Assembly (NCBI GenBank): GCA_004794785.1
Contig: SJOL01005868.1
Coordinates: forward strand, 1 to 64,000
Reading direction: 5' to 3'
DNA from: Opisthorchis felineus
Lineage: Eukaryota > Platyhelminthes > Trematoda > Opisthorchiida > Opisthorchiidae
Length of the DNA: 64,000 bases
Part shown: positions 1-9,794 of the stretch, piece by piece
How the letters are laid out: every line of letters starts with the position of its first letter
Numbering within the stretch: position 1 is the first letter of the stretch
Notes under the pieces: model-generated
The model's database searches: none
What the model saw: only the letters and a program-made list of their open reading frames with translations
Told to the model about the DNA's origin: nothing
Made by a program: the position numbers and the translations under genes

Positions 1-414
1 CCGTTCGCATCGACCGCATACCCATTATCTGCATCTGATTAGCAATTATCGTTTTTGAAATCGGGCAGTATCGCCTCATTGAAGTAGTTAGAAGTAGTGG
101 CAACGTTTGACTGTCTGTTATTTCGGGCGGCATTCTAACCCACATCATGGTGCTTTCTAGCAGACTTTTGGCACGTTTTCTTATTTCGGGTCCCCAATGT
201 AGACACGGCTGTCTTATTTCCTCGTTTGAATGGCACCAATGAACCACCGTGCGCCATCAAGTTTGTTTAAATAACTTCTAACAAAACTGCGGCCGCATGT
301 AGAGATTGTAAGGTTTCGGATATATGTCATCAAATGCTAAAACGTTGTGTTAAAGATTCTTTTCTTAAAACTACGGTTTCGCAGAAATTTTGAGTGTACG
401 TCTAAGGCTCGCCA
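1..414. other. No gene seen
   Basis: I see no open frame of useful length, no recognisable mobile-element protein and no tandem repeat here. The only supported item nearby is the LTR-like piece that begins at 415. Confidence 0.5.
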
Positions 415-533
415 GGTCAAAGAGCGGTTTACGTTCAGGTCAAAAACAAGAAGTGTGGTATAGCCACAAATCCGAGATAACCAAAACGGGGAATCGCGTT
501 GAAGAACTTAAGAGTGAAGGAAAATAATCGACA
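415..533 (+). repeat. Partial BEL/Pao-type LTR copy
   Basis: This stretch aligns in the same orientation with the right half of the LTR at 20476-20871. Shared blocks include a GTTCAGGT-containing segment, a GTGGTATAG block and a GGGGAATCGCGTTG block, and both end in AATCGACA (533 here, 20871 there). It therefore looks like the U3-side end of a related LTR whose other half is missing. Identity is clearly below that of a recent copy, with several small indels. The family assignment rests on the LTR at 20.5 kb belonging to the BEL/Pao element there. Confidence 0.6.
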
Positions 534-2364
534 GTTGCAGGTATATCGCAAGCCGCGTCCTAGACGCACACCCAAAATGTTTCTGCAACCGTGGTTCGAA
601 AAGTTTTAGCACTTGATGGTGATTACTTGGGTCCACACACTGCCACAGTTTTACTGGACGTTGTTTAGACGAACTCGGAGTTTGGATGTGGGCACCGAAT
701 TCGTATTTTAATGGCTGCCAATGGCTTCCCGTGTGGCCTCTGTGAAAGCGGTAGAAAATTTTGTGAAAAAGCTGGTTTCTTTACGTGTTTTCTTCTGTAC
801 TGGACTTGGAACTAATCTCAAAACGACATAAACAATAACTACGTCCTTTACGAGCATAATTCAAGACGTTTTCATTTCAACATACTTAAAAGTTGGTTAG
901 GCAATTATGGAATGCTGCTAAACATCTGAATATCGATCAATGCAGGGCGCAGTTGATTGAATATCTAATGTTCTAGATACTCCAACCTCCGGAAGCGCTG
1001 ATACCATAATTCCACCAATATGGTTTCCGACTGCCTGGACCAGGTTTCACAAAATTCATGAAAAATGCCAACACATGGAGTGTTTGACATCCAACTTGGT
1101 AGAAAGTTGGCAGCGTTTAAAAGGACATCGTGCACTGGATCGACAAATGAGATGTGTTCATCCGCACAAAAAAAGACATCTAAGCACTTCTTCGACAAAA
1201 TTTTAGAAGAATCGGGCGAAGAGTATATGTCACTCAAGAAATCTCACTCCGTGACTGAAAAAAAGCTGACATGATGATGTGTATGTCGGCGCCAGCTTCT
1301 GTCCACGGTGGGCTGATTGCATTGCTGATACGGTGGTCTTGGTCGAAGTGTTTAGCATTCAGCTGTCAGCCCGCAGGTCGCGATTTTCATTTTCGTTGCA
1401 GGTTTGTGTACTAAACAGTGCCTGTAATTTGAAATATGAGTATGGGTTAGTTACGAGTTTTGATGAGGAAGACGGAGCTGTCAATTCACTCACTAGATCT
1501 TCACAACGGTTGCACCCATGGGTGCACATTTGAGGACGCATGTGATCCTTGGATTCTAGAGCTCAGGTATATACCACTTGGTCTTACGACCGACACGCGT
1601 GCATCCTTCTTTAGCTTTTACTTCGGTTTGTCCAATAATGCATATGTTTGCCGAATTCCGCTACCGAATAATCAACGTACACGCGGCTCCCTCATTATCG
1701 CCAATGGGACTAATGGAGCGAGTAATGAGTTTGCCCTTTTATCAGTAAGACTCCACCCTCAGCGTGGACACCGATCGTGAATTGTGGACAAATAGAATTT
1801 TTAAGCTCTTGGTGAGTTAGTCACTAGAATTTTGTTTAATTACGTGTTTTAAATGATATTGCGGAATATTGAAACCTGTCGTAATTGGTTATACATTCTT
1901 TCTTTCAGAAACCCTGTCGAGTGAAAACGGCTTTCTGAAACTGTGAACTAGATTGACGGCACACTACGTTTGTACCGATACAATCAATCAATAAAAATAC
2001 GATTTGCCAAGGGTGGTTGTGCATATTTTAGGCATGGGTTTGGCAGACGGGCGAAATGTATGAATATGAATAAACGGCGTCAGTCGTTGGACTAGTCTGT
2101 TGTATATAACTGGGGCATAATAGCCAGCTACGAGCATGCGTACGAGACCTGGCACTTACCATAATTAGCAAGGACGTGCGACATCGACTACAGCAAGGAG
2201 AATGCCGGGCCGTCGTTGGCCACTAGATTAGGCCATCACGCATAGCTGAGGCCTTATTTTTACCGGCCCGCATATTTAGTTGCGTGTGTTTCCTATCGAG
2301 ATCGCCACCTCTTTGCATGGTTCTGGGAATTTTGCCTCTGGCAGGGCACCATCATGTGCATTCA
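534..2364. other. Unassigned sequence, no gene recognised
   Basis: Several short open frames occur (the longest about 106 codons near 1460-1780), but none has a recognisable domain and they overlap on both strands, as chance frames do. A TATATAA lies at about 2102-2108 without further promoter evidence. Nothing here can be tied to the LINE that starts at about 2365, although the missing 5' endonuclease part of that LINE would have been expected upstream of it. Confidence 0.45.
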
Positions 2365-3862
2365 AGCACTGGATATCAGACCGAACGGTGGCACTGCTTA
2401 AATCTCGGAGAAATATCCCAGCCGGTAACGAACATAACTTGATGCGACGAACTAGCAGACATCAAGTGGAATGAACGTGCAAGCAGACCATGAAGTGTGG
2501 TGAACACAGAATGCCAAGGAAATGGAAGAGGCCCAGAGGGCCGGTAATGCCCGAAGATTATTTCAGTTGGTCCGTGCGACCGGCCCCCGGAAAACACCTG
2601 TGAGCGAAACCATCAATGATCTGAGAGGAGTGACCCTCTTGAATATAGAGGAACGCCCCGACCAGTGGGCCGAATACTCCAAACAACAGTTATCATGGCC
2701 AACAGCTGCCACTCATCTGGAGCCCACAGTTGATGTAGAACCCTGGACAGTGGGCGTGGTACCACCCAAAGCCTCGAAGGTTTATGACTGCATATTTTCT
2801 CTCAAGCGTCACCGAGCTTCTGGCCTGGATGACCTCCCACCCGCATTGTTCAAAGAGGGGGTTGAAGTCCTCAGTCAGCGCTTGTTTGATCGGTTTGCTT
2901 GCATTTGGGAAAAGGAATCTGCCCCAGACAACTGGGGAGAGTCCGTGATAGTGCCCATTTTCAAAAAAGGGGCTCGTAATGAATGTGGCAACTACAGACG
3001 GATCAGCTTGACCTCGGTCATAACGAGGTTGTTGGCGTCACTTGTGCCTCATCGCCTTACGGTTGCTCGTGAGACACTGACTCAAGAGCAACAAGCCGGA
3101 TTCTGGCCTTGTATGGGTTGCGTTGAACGAATCTTCACACTCCGTCAGGTCCTCGAACAACGACATACGTATAAGCGACCCTCAATTCTAGTATTCCTGG
3201 ATTTCCAAGGCGCATTCGACTCGGTTGACCGGTCTGTTCTTCTTGACACGCTTGCCCACCAAGGAATGCCCCGGAAGTTTGTGAACATAATAAGCTCTTT
3301 GTATTCTCGGACTTCCGGACGTGTGAGAGTATACGGCGAGCTCTCCAAAAGCTTCCGTACACAAAGCGGTGTCCGTCAGTGGTGCCCACGTTCTCCACTC
3401 CTATTAAATTTCTTGATCGATAAGATAATAAGACGAGCGATAAAATGTCCTCCGAACCGCGGTGTTCAAATGGTCAGCGGCGGAATAAGCAGACAAAATC
3501 ATTCCCATCTTCGGAAAGGAGGAAAAGGCGCAGATATTTTTTGGATGAACTGACCAAGGTCATCCCGTCCTTTGGTATGCACCTTGCACCCACAAATTGT
3601 GAACCCATGCTCCTGGACATGCAGTCACTGAACACGCCACCTACAGTCCAAGGAGAGGCACACAGATTTGTTGAGCGTTTTATGTAGATTCGAAGTTGTA
3701 TTAATATTGGTTTTAGCGTGACATATGAGGTCAATGCACGAGTCTGCAGGGCTCCAGTTGCGTTTCCCAATTTGGAACAACTCTGTCGTCAAAGTGGTGC
3801 ATCCCTGAATCTTTCATCGTCGCTGCACAATTCGTGCAGTTACAGAACGCCGTTCAACTGAA
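2365..3862 (+). pseudogene. RTE-like LINE reverse transcriptase, 5' and 3' truncated, decayed
   Basis: This is the reverse transcriptase part of a non-LTR retrotransposon that would copy its RNA into DNA at a nicked genomic target. The main open stretch (2522-3553) carries the F-K-K-G region at residues 147-150, motif A as FLDFQGAFDSV (aspartate about residue 227) and motif B as SGVRQWCPRSP (about 282-292), where family members usually have G and L in place of W and R. The upstream part, 2365-2474, is in another frame and ends at a stop, and a TGG-to-TGA change lies before 2522. At 3489-3500 the YADD box is broken by a frameshift and loss of an aspartate codon. After it the thumb and C-terminal part continues in another frame through a TAG near 3685 to about 3862. 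The endonuclease domain and the true 3' end are absent. The RTE clade is assigned from recognition of trematode RTE proteins. The copy is dead. Confidence 0.9.
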
Positions 3863-4234
3863 TGTAAGGCGAGCTCCATAGGAAAAAGTGTTGTGCCGAA
3901 GTTCGCAGAACAAAATCAATCCATTTTTTAAATCTGAGGGCTATAAAAACAACGTCACTGACCAATTTTCCTGGAGGCAACTTACGTTGGACATTCTGTA
4001 AGTGTTATTTCATTTTTAAAGAAGATCGAAGAACGCCAAAATATGCTAACGTGCGATTTCGTGATTTACCTCTCGTAAACTGGTAGCAAAATGCGAATCG
4101 TTCAAGGTTCGTGACCATGAAATTTTGCTCACTCAAACAAAATGCTGTGAGCTACATATCACCGAAAAGTACAAACGGATTAGACTAACTCTCTGTAAAA
4201 CTCACAACTTCGAAAACCCTACGATTTCGGCGAA
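3863..4234. other. Unassigned sequence
   Basis: No coding or repeat signal that I can support, other than weak similarity of its last 30 bases to the LTR fragment that follows. Confidence 0.4.
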
Positions 4235-4390
4235 AATTATTTGCCTTGGATTTTTGTGGGCTTTGAGATCCGTTAGGAATTAGCAGTTCCCAAACCGGCG
4301 AATAGAAGCCGGCGTAGTATCACTATTTGAGTATCTGGGATTTTGCGCGTAACTCGACGTGGTCCAACAATTTGCTGGAGAAATTCTATA
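4235..4390 (-). repeat. Fragment of BEL/Pao-type LTR (U5 end), opposite orientation to 415-533
   Basis: The stretch matches the right arm of the palindrome at 26240-26424, and the reverse complement of 20476-20640. Shared blocks are GAGATCCGTTAGGAATTAGC, TTTTGCGCGTAA and CGACGTGGTCCAACA, and the end reads ATTCTATA where the other copies read ATCTATA. It lacks the U3 side and any second LTR, so it is a truncated solo LTR or a remnant of a lost element. Divergence is higher than between the two arms at 26 kb. Confidence 0.7.
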
Positions 4391-5300
4391 ATACTCAGAC
4401 CTCAAATAACGTGGATCCCGGATATTCAAGTAGGAATTTTGGAACTTAGGTAACAATATGATTAGATGACGAAGTGGCAGGTTACTTCAAACATTGCGGA
4501 ACCGAGAGCCTGATAACTTGCTGAACGATAACTCTGATAACACTGTCGGCTTTACCGCTTGTTTATTCATTCGACACTCTCTCCCTTGGCCATGCACGAA
4601 TGGTAATTTAGGGTTAATCAGGCACACGGGTGGAGGTTGTCGCACTTGGGTTAGAGTAAGTGAGGTTGGATAAAGAGATAACAAAGCGTAACTTAGTGTC
4701 CCGGAAGCAGAAGCAATTGTTTTCTAATAAATTTGATGACGAAATATCGATAAGGGGCGACTGTGAACGTGGGTTTTCATTCAGTTGACAGAGGGTCGAG
4801 GAGTGTAACTCTCGGTCAGAACCCCTCCTCGCTTGAGCCCACTGCTTTCCGCGTCTACCCATGAAGTCAGTATTCACCCACAATCCCTCACAAACTTTTG
4901 ACCCTTAAAATTTCGATTCAATTCTGACTAACGTTATTGCGCACTTTTCGGTCACTTTCGTTACCACGTGCTGTGCACACACGTCCGTTGATAACTCACG
5001 TCGGACTGTCCTTCTAACCGGGCTTTCTTTGGAATCGCACCAATTTGTGCAACAACCAAACGGAAATATCCATTTTTTGAGGTTGTGTCCCTCTCATATA
5101 CACATTTCGTACATGTAGTACCATTAGGTTGATAACTCTCAATACTCCGTAATTCTTGGCCCGTGACTTCACACGTCACTCAACTAGGCTTCAGAGAATA
5201 CCTCACGTGTTCTACAAATCTCACAAAGGACTTTTTCGTGAGACCAGGAGAGACGGCTTTCTGAGATGGAGACGTATAATCTCGGAAGCAAAACTAATAA
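4391..5300. other. Unassigned sequence left of the gypsy element
   Basis: No recognised gene. Short open frames on both strands (for example 4614-4883 minus and 5156-5437 plus) have no visible domain, and the latter runs into the LTR at 5301. Confidence 0.4.
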
Positions 5301-5529
5301 TGTACGGAGGAAAGCCCTTCGCAGCGGAGTTATTTATTAGAAAAAGGGCAACTAAACAGTCACAAACTATTGGACAGGAAAATCTAACACTCATATGCAC
5401 GTTGTTTTCAGAAAATGAATTCCCGTCTTCTTCTTGAACTTGGTCTTCTTGAACTCTCCTGGATATTAATTGACTATCACGGCGGAGCTACGAGAACACA
5501 CTACTCGCATGCCTCATCATTAGTATCCA
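5301..5529 (-). repeat. 3' LTR of the gypsy element
   Basis: 229 bases that align with 9322-9619 over their whole length apart from about 69 bases missing here after GACTATCAC (the 5' LTR has this segment before GGCGGAG). A pyrimidine-rich run immediately follows at 5530-5556; on the element's own strand it is the purine-rich tract expected just upstream of a 3' LTR. Confidence 0.85.
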
Positions 5530-5830
5530 CCTTTCCACGTCTTCCCCTTTTAAAGGTCGCTCGCATGCCACCGATTTCCATTTACCTCCGTTAGGTCTGC
5601 TCTGGCCACTGGTCTGATCGGCAGCTCTTTTGGCGCATCATACCAATTCTGAAACGTTCCCTCGGCGGTCGGTATGGACACACGGCTTCCGCGACCCCAG
5701 TCCACTCCTTCCAGGTTTCTGGTACTACCTCCACTTGACCTTCGAGCTTATGGGGAATGGCCGTGCCTTTCTACATGCCGTTTTCTCTCTAGTCCTTTCT
5801 TGAATGGCGGACAAGTTTTCTCGAGCTTTC
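5530..5830 (-). other. 3' untranslated part of the gypsy element with polypurine tract
   Basis: The stretch between the end of integrase and the 3' LTR. On the minus strand the integrase-like frame can be followed only to about 5830, with a stop soon after its last recognisable residues. The bases next to the LTR are purine-rich on the element strand. I see no separate gene; plus-strand frames here are antisense chance frames. Confidence 0.5.
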
Positions 5831-6283
5831 CTGCTTTCCTCTCCCGGCTCCTCTGGAGACAAGTGTGGTGCCCGTCACAACCCAATTTCCTGATCAACTG
5901 GAAGGCGCGGATGTCGACCGTACATCAACATGAACGGGAATTGGCCCGTGGTTGATTGTATGGATGCCCGATGACCGAGCAACACCATCGGCAGGTTCAC
6001 TTCTCAATCACCTCCTTCGGTTGCTAGCCGCTACTTGATCGTTCGGTTATTGCTTTCGGTTAGACCATTTGTTTGCGGGTGGTGTGGTGCCGTCTGATGT
6101 CCGGCTTCTGCAAGCAACTCCTAAACTCTTCGCTCTCTCGAAGCAAAGTCCTTGATCCGTTTGGATCAGTTTTGGCACCCAGTGGTTGGCCACGATGTGA
6201 CGCATTACCACTCCGCTGATTGTGGTTGTCCGTTGGTTTGTCAAGGCTGCCGCCTCGATCCACGGCGACAGGTTTTCTGCCAT
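5830..6283 (-). pseudogene. Gypsy integrase core and C-terminal part, frameshifted
   Basis: Integrase joins the element's DNA ends to the host chromosome. The frame that begins at 6284-8443 ends just after the first catalytic aspartate. A second frame (6283-6090) carries the second aspartate in QTDQG. A third frame from about 6090 carries QTNGLTESNN with the catalytic glutamate at 6055-6057, so the D,D-35-E triad can be traced but is split over three frames. A stop follows shortly after the glutamate. Another open segment (about 5990-5880) has the GHRASIQSTTGQFPF type of sequence typical of the gypsy integrase C-terminal region. Confidence 0.8.
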
Positions 6284-8443
6284 CTACACGGTATATTGAT
6301 TTCCACTGATTGTCACCAGAAAGGAGCCCATGACGTCCACAGACAACAACTCGCCGATTTCTGATACATGAATTGGTTCCATGGGATGAGTTGCTCCTGT
6401 CGTATCTCCTTTCATCAGTTGGCACCGCTTGCAGGACACCACATAATCCATCACCTCACTTCTCATCCCGGGCCAGTAGGCCCTCTGCCGAAGTAAGTCG
6501 TATGTCTTGGTGCACCCTGTGTGTGCCATTTCGTGGCATTCGACGATCAGCTTCCTTCTCAAGACGCGAGGTATTACGGGCAGCACAACATCAGAATCAG
6601 TGTCGTTCCAAGAAATTATGCCAGCCTCACTCAGACTCAATCTATCAAAGTGACTCTGGAACATTTGCAATTCCTTGTCTCCGTCTCCGTTCTCAATATT
6701 CCGTCCATCCAACAAGGAGGCTGCAACCTTCCGTAACACAGGATCCTGCCGTTGGAGTTGCACCAACCTCCCGGGATCCAGTTCGACGACGAGGCTATTG
6801 GCACCGATCATGATCCTGGGGGCCTCATCTTCAGCCTCTGGTCTTGACAGCCAATCAGCCAGGTGATTCTCCTTCCCTGGCACGTGCCGGATCGTAAAGT
6901 CGTACTCTTGCAACCGGAGTGCCCAGCGCGCGAGCTTTCCGCGAGGATCTCTGGTGGTCCTGATCCACTCCAGGGGTTTGTGATCAGTCTCGACATGAAA
7001 TCTTTGTCCAAGCAGGTATGGCCTCCACTTATCCAGGGCCCAGACGATCGCTAAACATTCTTTCTCAATAGTCGAGTACTTCTGCTCAGCGTTAGTCAGG
7101 ACGCGACTGGCATATTCGATAACTCCATGCCTCTGCTTCAGGACAGCGCCGATACCGCGGTCGCTAGCGTCCGTTGCAACAGTAAACATCTCTCCGACCC
7201 TGGGCAGTTTGAGGGTCAGTTGCTGATCCAGCATGCGCGCTTTGACACGTTCGAAAGCCTCGTGTGCTTCCCTGGTCCATTCGAACTTCCGATTTTGCCC
7301 AAGCAAGTCGTACAGTGGAGCAGCAATCGTGTTGAAATCTTGGACAAACCGGCTGTAGTATGCTGCTCGCCCAAGAAACTGCCGTAGGGATCGCTTGGAA
7401 TTGGGAACAGCACAGTCCTCGATCTTTGCCAGTTTTTCTGGCAGTGGGCTAACCTCTCCGTGACCCACTTTATGCCCCAGCAGTGTCACTGAACTCCGAG
7501 CGAGCTGTGTCTTGGCTTCATTTATCCGCAGGCCCGCCTCCCGGATACGCTTCAATACGGCCTTCAAATGAACTGCGTGCTCTGGTTCCGAATTGCTGTA
7601 CACAACGATATCATCCCCGTACACGGCAACATTCTGTAGACCCTTCGTTAAACGAAGCATCAAGCGCCGGAATGTGAATGGTGCTCCCGACAAACCAAAC
7701 GGCATCCGTCTAAATTGATATTGGGTGTCCCCAACGGTGAACGCCGTTTTCTCCCGGTCCTCCGCCTTGATAGATAGTTGCCAATATCCGGAACGCAAGT
7801 CGAACACCGTGAAATATCGGGAATGCTGGAGGGAATCGAAAATATCCGCCACCGAAGGGACAGCTACAACCCGATTTACGGTCAGTTCGTTCAAACGCCG
7901 AAAATCCACGCAGAACCGATACTTTCTATTTGCCTTCTTTACAAGCACAACCGGGGAGTTGTATGCACTGTTGGCCTCCTCAATTATGCCATTTTTCAAC
8001 ATCTCCTGCACTTGCTTATGGACCTCCTCCCGTAGATGGAGCGGCAGCGGACGGGGTCCGTAAGGTCGAAAGCATTCAGACGAGAGCGGAATTTCGTGTT
8101 CAATCCACGAGCAGAAGCCAAACGGATCCTCTTCGCCTGTGAACAATTCGGAGTATTCCTCGACCACGGATTGTACTGACGGCATGTTACAGGACGGAAG
8201 CTTTCGGACATGCAGCTCGTTCACGGCAATGCTTGGGTAACCTTCAAGCTTGACTGCGCCATAATTTGTCACTAGTTTTCCCCGCTTGAGATCAACAACG
8301 GATTCTGCACTTTTGAGGAAATCTGCTCCCAAGGTTGTCTGCTCAATGTCTGGGCTGATAAGGAACTCGTGATGGACGGACCTGCCGTCTAGGCTCATTG
8401 AGTGCATTGACAATCCGTCAACTTTCAGTCGGTATTCACCCAC
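6284..8443 (-). CDS. pol: Gypsy pol: protease C-terminus, reverse transcriptase, RNase H, integrase N-terminus
   Basis: This 719-codon open stretch is the longest in the window. Residues about 38-60 hold the LGADFL motif that ends retropepsins. Reverse transcriptase spans about 145-325, with a first catalytic aspartate at 215 (VFDLRSGYW) and YGDD at 275-278, where leucine is more usual at the second position. RNase H spans about 415-530 (ATDASDRG at 423-430, ETDHKP at 485-490). The integrase zinc-binding H-H-C-C is at H637, H641, C671 and C674, and the first integrase aspartate at 703. The frame then shifts. No in-frame start was needed, since pol in this superfamily is made as part of a polyprotein. 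The absence of stops over 2.1 kb suggests the element decayed recently. Confidence 0.93.
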   Translation of the reverse strand: MGEYRLKVDGLSMHSMSLDGRSVHHEFLISPDIEQTTLGADFLKSAESVVDLKRGKLVTNYGAVKLEGYPSIAVNELHVRKLPSCNMPSVQSVVEEYSELFTGEEDPFGFCSWIEHEIPLSSECFRPYGPRPLPLHLREEVHKQVQEMLKNGIIEEANSAYNSPVVLVKKANRKYRFCVDFRRLNELTVNRVVAVPSVADIFDSLQHSRYFTVFDLRSGYWQLSIKAEDREKTAFTVGDTQYQFRRMPFGLSGAPFTFRRLMLRLTKGLQNVAVYGDDIVVYSNSEPEHAVHLKAVLKRIREAGLRINEAKTQLARSSVTLLGHKVGHGEVSPLPEKLAKIEDCAVPNSKRSLRQFLGRAAYYSRFVQDFNTIAAPLYDLLGQNRKFEWTREAHEAFERVKARMLDQQLTLKLPRVGEMFTVATDASDRGIGAVLKQRHGVIEYASRVLTNAEQKYSTIEKECLAIVWALDKWRPYLLGQRFHVETDHKPLEWIRTTRDPRGKLARWALRLQEYDFTIRHVPGKENHLADWLSRPEAEDEAPRIMIGANSLVVELDPGRLVQLQRQDPVLRKVAASLLDGRNIENGDGDKELQMFQSHFDRLSLSEAGIISWNDTDSDVVLPVIPRVLRRKLIVECHEMAHTGCTKTYDLLRQRAYWPGMRSEVMDYVVSCKRCQLMKGDTTGATHPMEPIHVSEIGELLSVDVMGSFLVTISGNQYTV

Positions 8444-8550
8444 TGCTCTTACGGCTAGCGCGCACGGTTTGTATACAGCTTAGTTCCCTCTCCGTCTCAT
8501 TGACACCCCTGTTCTCGTATCAGACACAGCTCCTACTTCCCGTCTATCTC
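8444..8550 (-). pseudogene. Gypsy protease active-site region, interrupted
   Basis: Retropepsins need an Asp-Thr-Gly triad. In the frame that joins gag to pol, the position where this triad belongs reads D-T-R-T-G at 8521-8507, followed by V-S-M as in family members, and an in-frame stop lies about nine codons further on. The DTG is thus disrupted by what looks like a small insertion or shift. The reading around it is short, so the alignment is mine and moderately certain. Confidence 0.55.
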
Positions 8551-9297
8551 GACAACGGCCTGTATGGTAGCCTGTGTGACTGCACTAATCGCGACCCACC
8601 CGGGAAATGAGTAGTCCAAAGTTTTATTAGGTACAAGTGGTCGGTTATGAGGGCAGTGATTCTTCCAGTGGTCAGGCATGCCACACTTGTAGCATCGGCC
8701 CGTTTGAGGGTGCTTCCACGATTCTATCTTAATGGGTGCAAACTGTTTGACGAGTTGGTCCACTTTGTTCTTCAGGTCGTCCACTGTTGACTCATCCCTA
8801 TTCTTCGACTGCAACCTGGCCAGCGGCGCTTCGGCTAATTCCCGTGCCAGATGCATCAGGTGCTCCACACCCAACTGGCCAGTTGCTCTTGCCAACCGCA
8901 ACTAGGCACGAAGCGCAGAATGCACACATTCGACGAACTGCTGGCGCAAAACTCCGTCCAGTCCCGGCAAGGCCCGATCGAACGAGTGCTGCAGGCTGGC
9001 GAAGAACACCGTCGGGTCACATCCTGGCCGTCTTCAACCACCTCATAGCCCCCTGGCGGTCGGCCGGTGTGTCGAACTCCGCTTCCAGAGCTCCCTTCGC
9101 GGCGGCCCAGTCTCTCTACCGAAGGCCTCTTCTGGCCGCATCCAGGGCCGCCTTCGTCCTTCCATTGAAGAAGTCTTCAGCGCCGCCAACTTACTCCTGT
9201 CGGTCTTTAGTCCACCAGCCCCCGCGACATCCTCGAAATCCTCCAGGAAGGTCCGCACATCCCCATCATCAAAAGGTTGTGGCCACGGGATCTTCAT
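8533..9297 (-). pseudogene. gag: Gypsy gag with CCHC zinc knuckle, frameshifted
   Basis: Gag forms the particle that packages element RNA. The reading starts at 9297 soon after the primer site. Its first frame (9297-9043) contains FDDGDVRTFLEDFEDVAG, a gypsy gag-like start. It then breaks, and the 3' part (8901-8533, 122 codons) carries a zinc knuckle C-x2-C-x4-H-x4-C (8694-8653; CYKCGMPDHWKNHC) after a lysine- and glutamine-rich stretch. At least one frameshift lies between 9043 and 8901. The frame ends just before the protease region. Confidence 0.8.
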
Positions 9298-9310
9298 CCT
9301 TATCCAGGTA

Positions 9311-9319
9311 ACGGCACCA
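9311..9319 (-). promoter_or_regulatory. Primer binding site of the gypsy element
   Basis: The plus strand reads ACGGCACCA, which looks like the 3' end of a tRNA including CCA. It lies two bases inside the LTR end at 9322, the standard place for a minus-strand primer site. I cannot say which tRNA it matches. Confidence 0.7.
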
Positions 9320-9321
9320 AA

Positions 9322-9619
9322 TGTAAGGAGGAAAGCCCTTCGCTGCGGAGTTATTTATTAGAAAAAAACTAAACAGTCACAGACTATTGGACAAGAAATC
9401 CAAACACGCATTTGCGCGTTGTTTTTAAAAACTGAATATCCCTCTTCTTCTTGAACGCGTCTTCTTGAACTCTCCTGGATATTAATTGACTATCACGCAA
9501 TTGCAAACGGAAACTGCAAAGTAATTCTACAAATTCCGCAATAAATCCTACCTTCCATTAGATCAAGGCGGAGTTACGAAAACACACATACTACTCGCAT
9601 GTTCCATCAGTAGTACCCA
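9322..9619 (-). repeat. 5' LTR of the gypsy element
   Basis: 298 bases, the longer of the two LTRs. It shares with 5301-5529 the blocks GCGGAGTTATTTATTAG, CTCCTGGATATTAATTGAC and the terminal TAGTA-CCA. It retains about 69 bases (after GACTATCAC, to ATCAA) that the 3' LTR lacks. The paired LTRs differ at many sites, so the insertion is not very recent. Confidence 0.85.
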
Positions 9620-9794
9620 CCGATACACCGATGATGCCAACATGCAATCGCTCCCTTTTGGAGAAGCCTTTGAAGTTCGTTCCATGCCCTCTACATTTCA
9701 GCTGAACCACAATTCTAATCCTTCTTTTGTCCCCGCGTTTTACCGCCATCCAAATCTAGTACGGCTAGTAGCATGAATTTTAGCGTCCTCTCTC

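Larger units (their letters stand above)
5301..9619 (-). mobile_element. Ty3/gypsy LTR retrotransposon, nearly complete but inactivated
   Basis: The element is read on the minus strand. The 5' LTR is at the high-coordinate end (9322-9619) and the 3' LTR at 5301-5529. Both start TGTA[C/A]GGAGG and end TAGTA[T/C]CCA on the plus strand, so the termini are TG and CA. Internally the order is primer site, gag with one zinc knuckle, protease, reverse transcriptase, RNase H and integrase, which is the Ty3/gypsy order. Defects are frameshifts in gag, an interrupted protease active site, frameshifts after 6284 and near 6090, and a stop after the catalytic glutamate of integrase. No envelope-like frame follows integrase. 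I do not see a clear target-site duplication next to 5301 and 9619. I cannot assign the clade within Ty3/gypsy. Confidence 0.9.

Noticed and set aside
6373..6813. 146-codon plus-strand frame
   Set aside because: It lies antisense to the well-supported gypsy pol frame and has no domain of its own. The same applies to the other plus-strand frames at 5674-9311.
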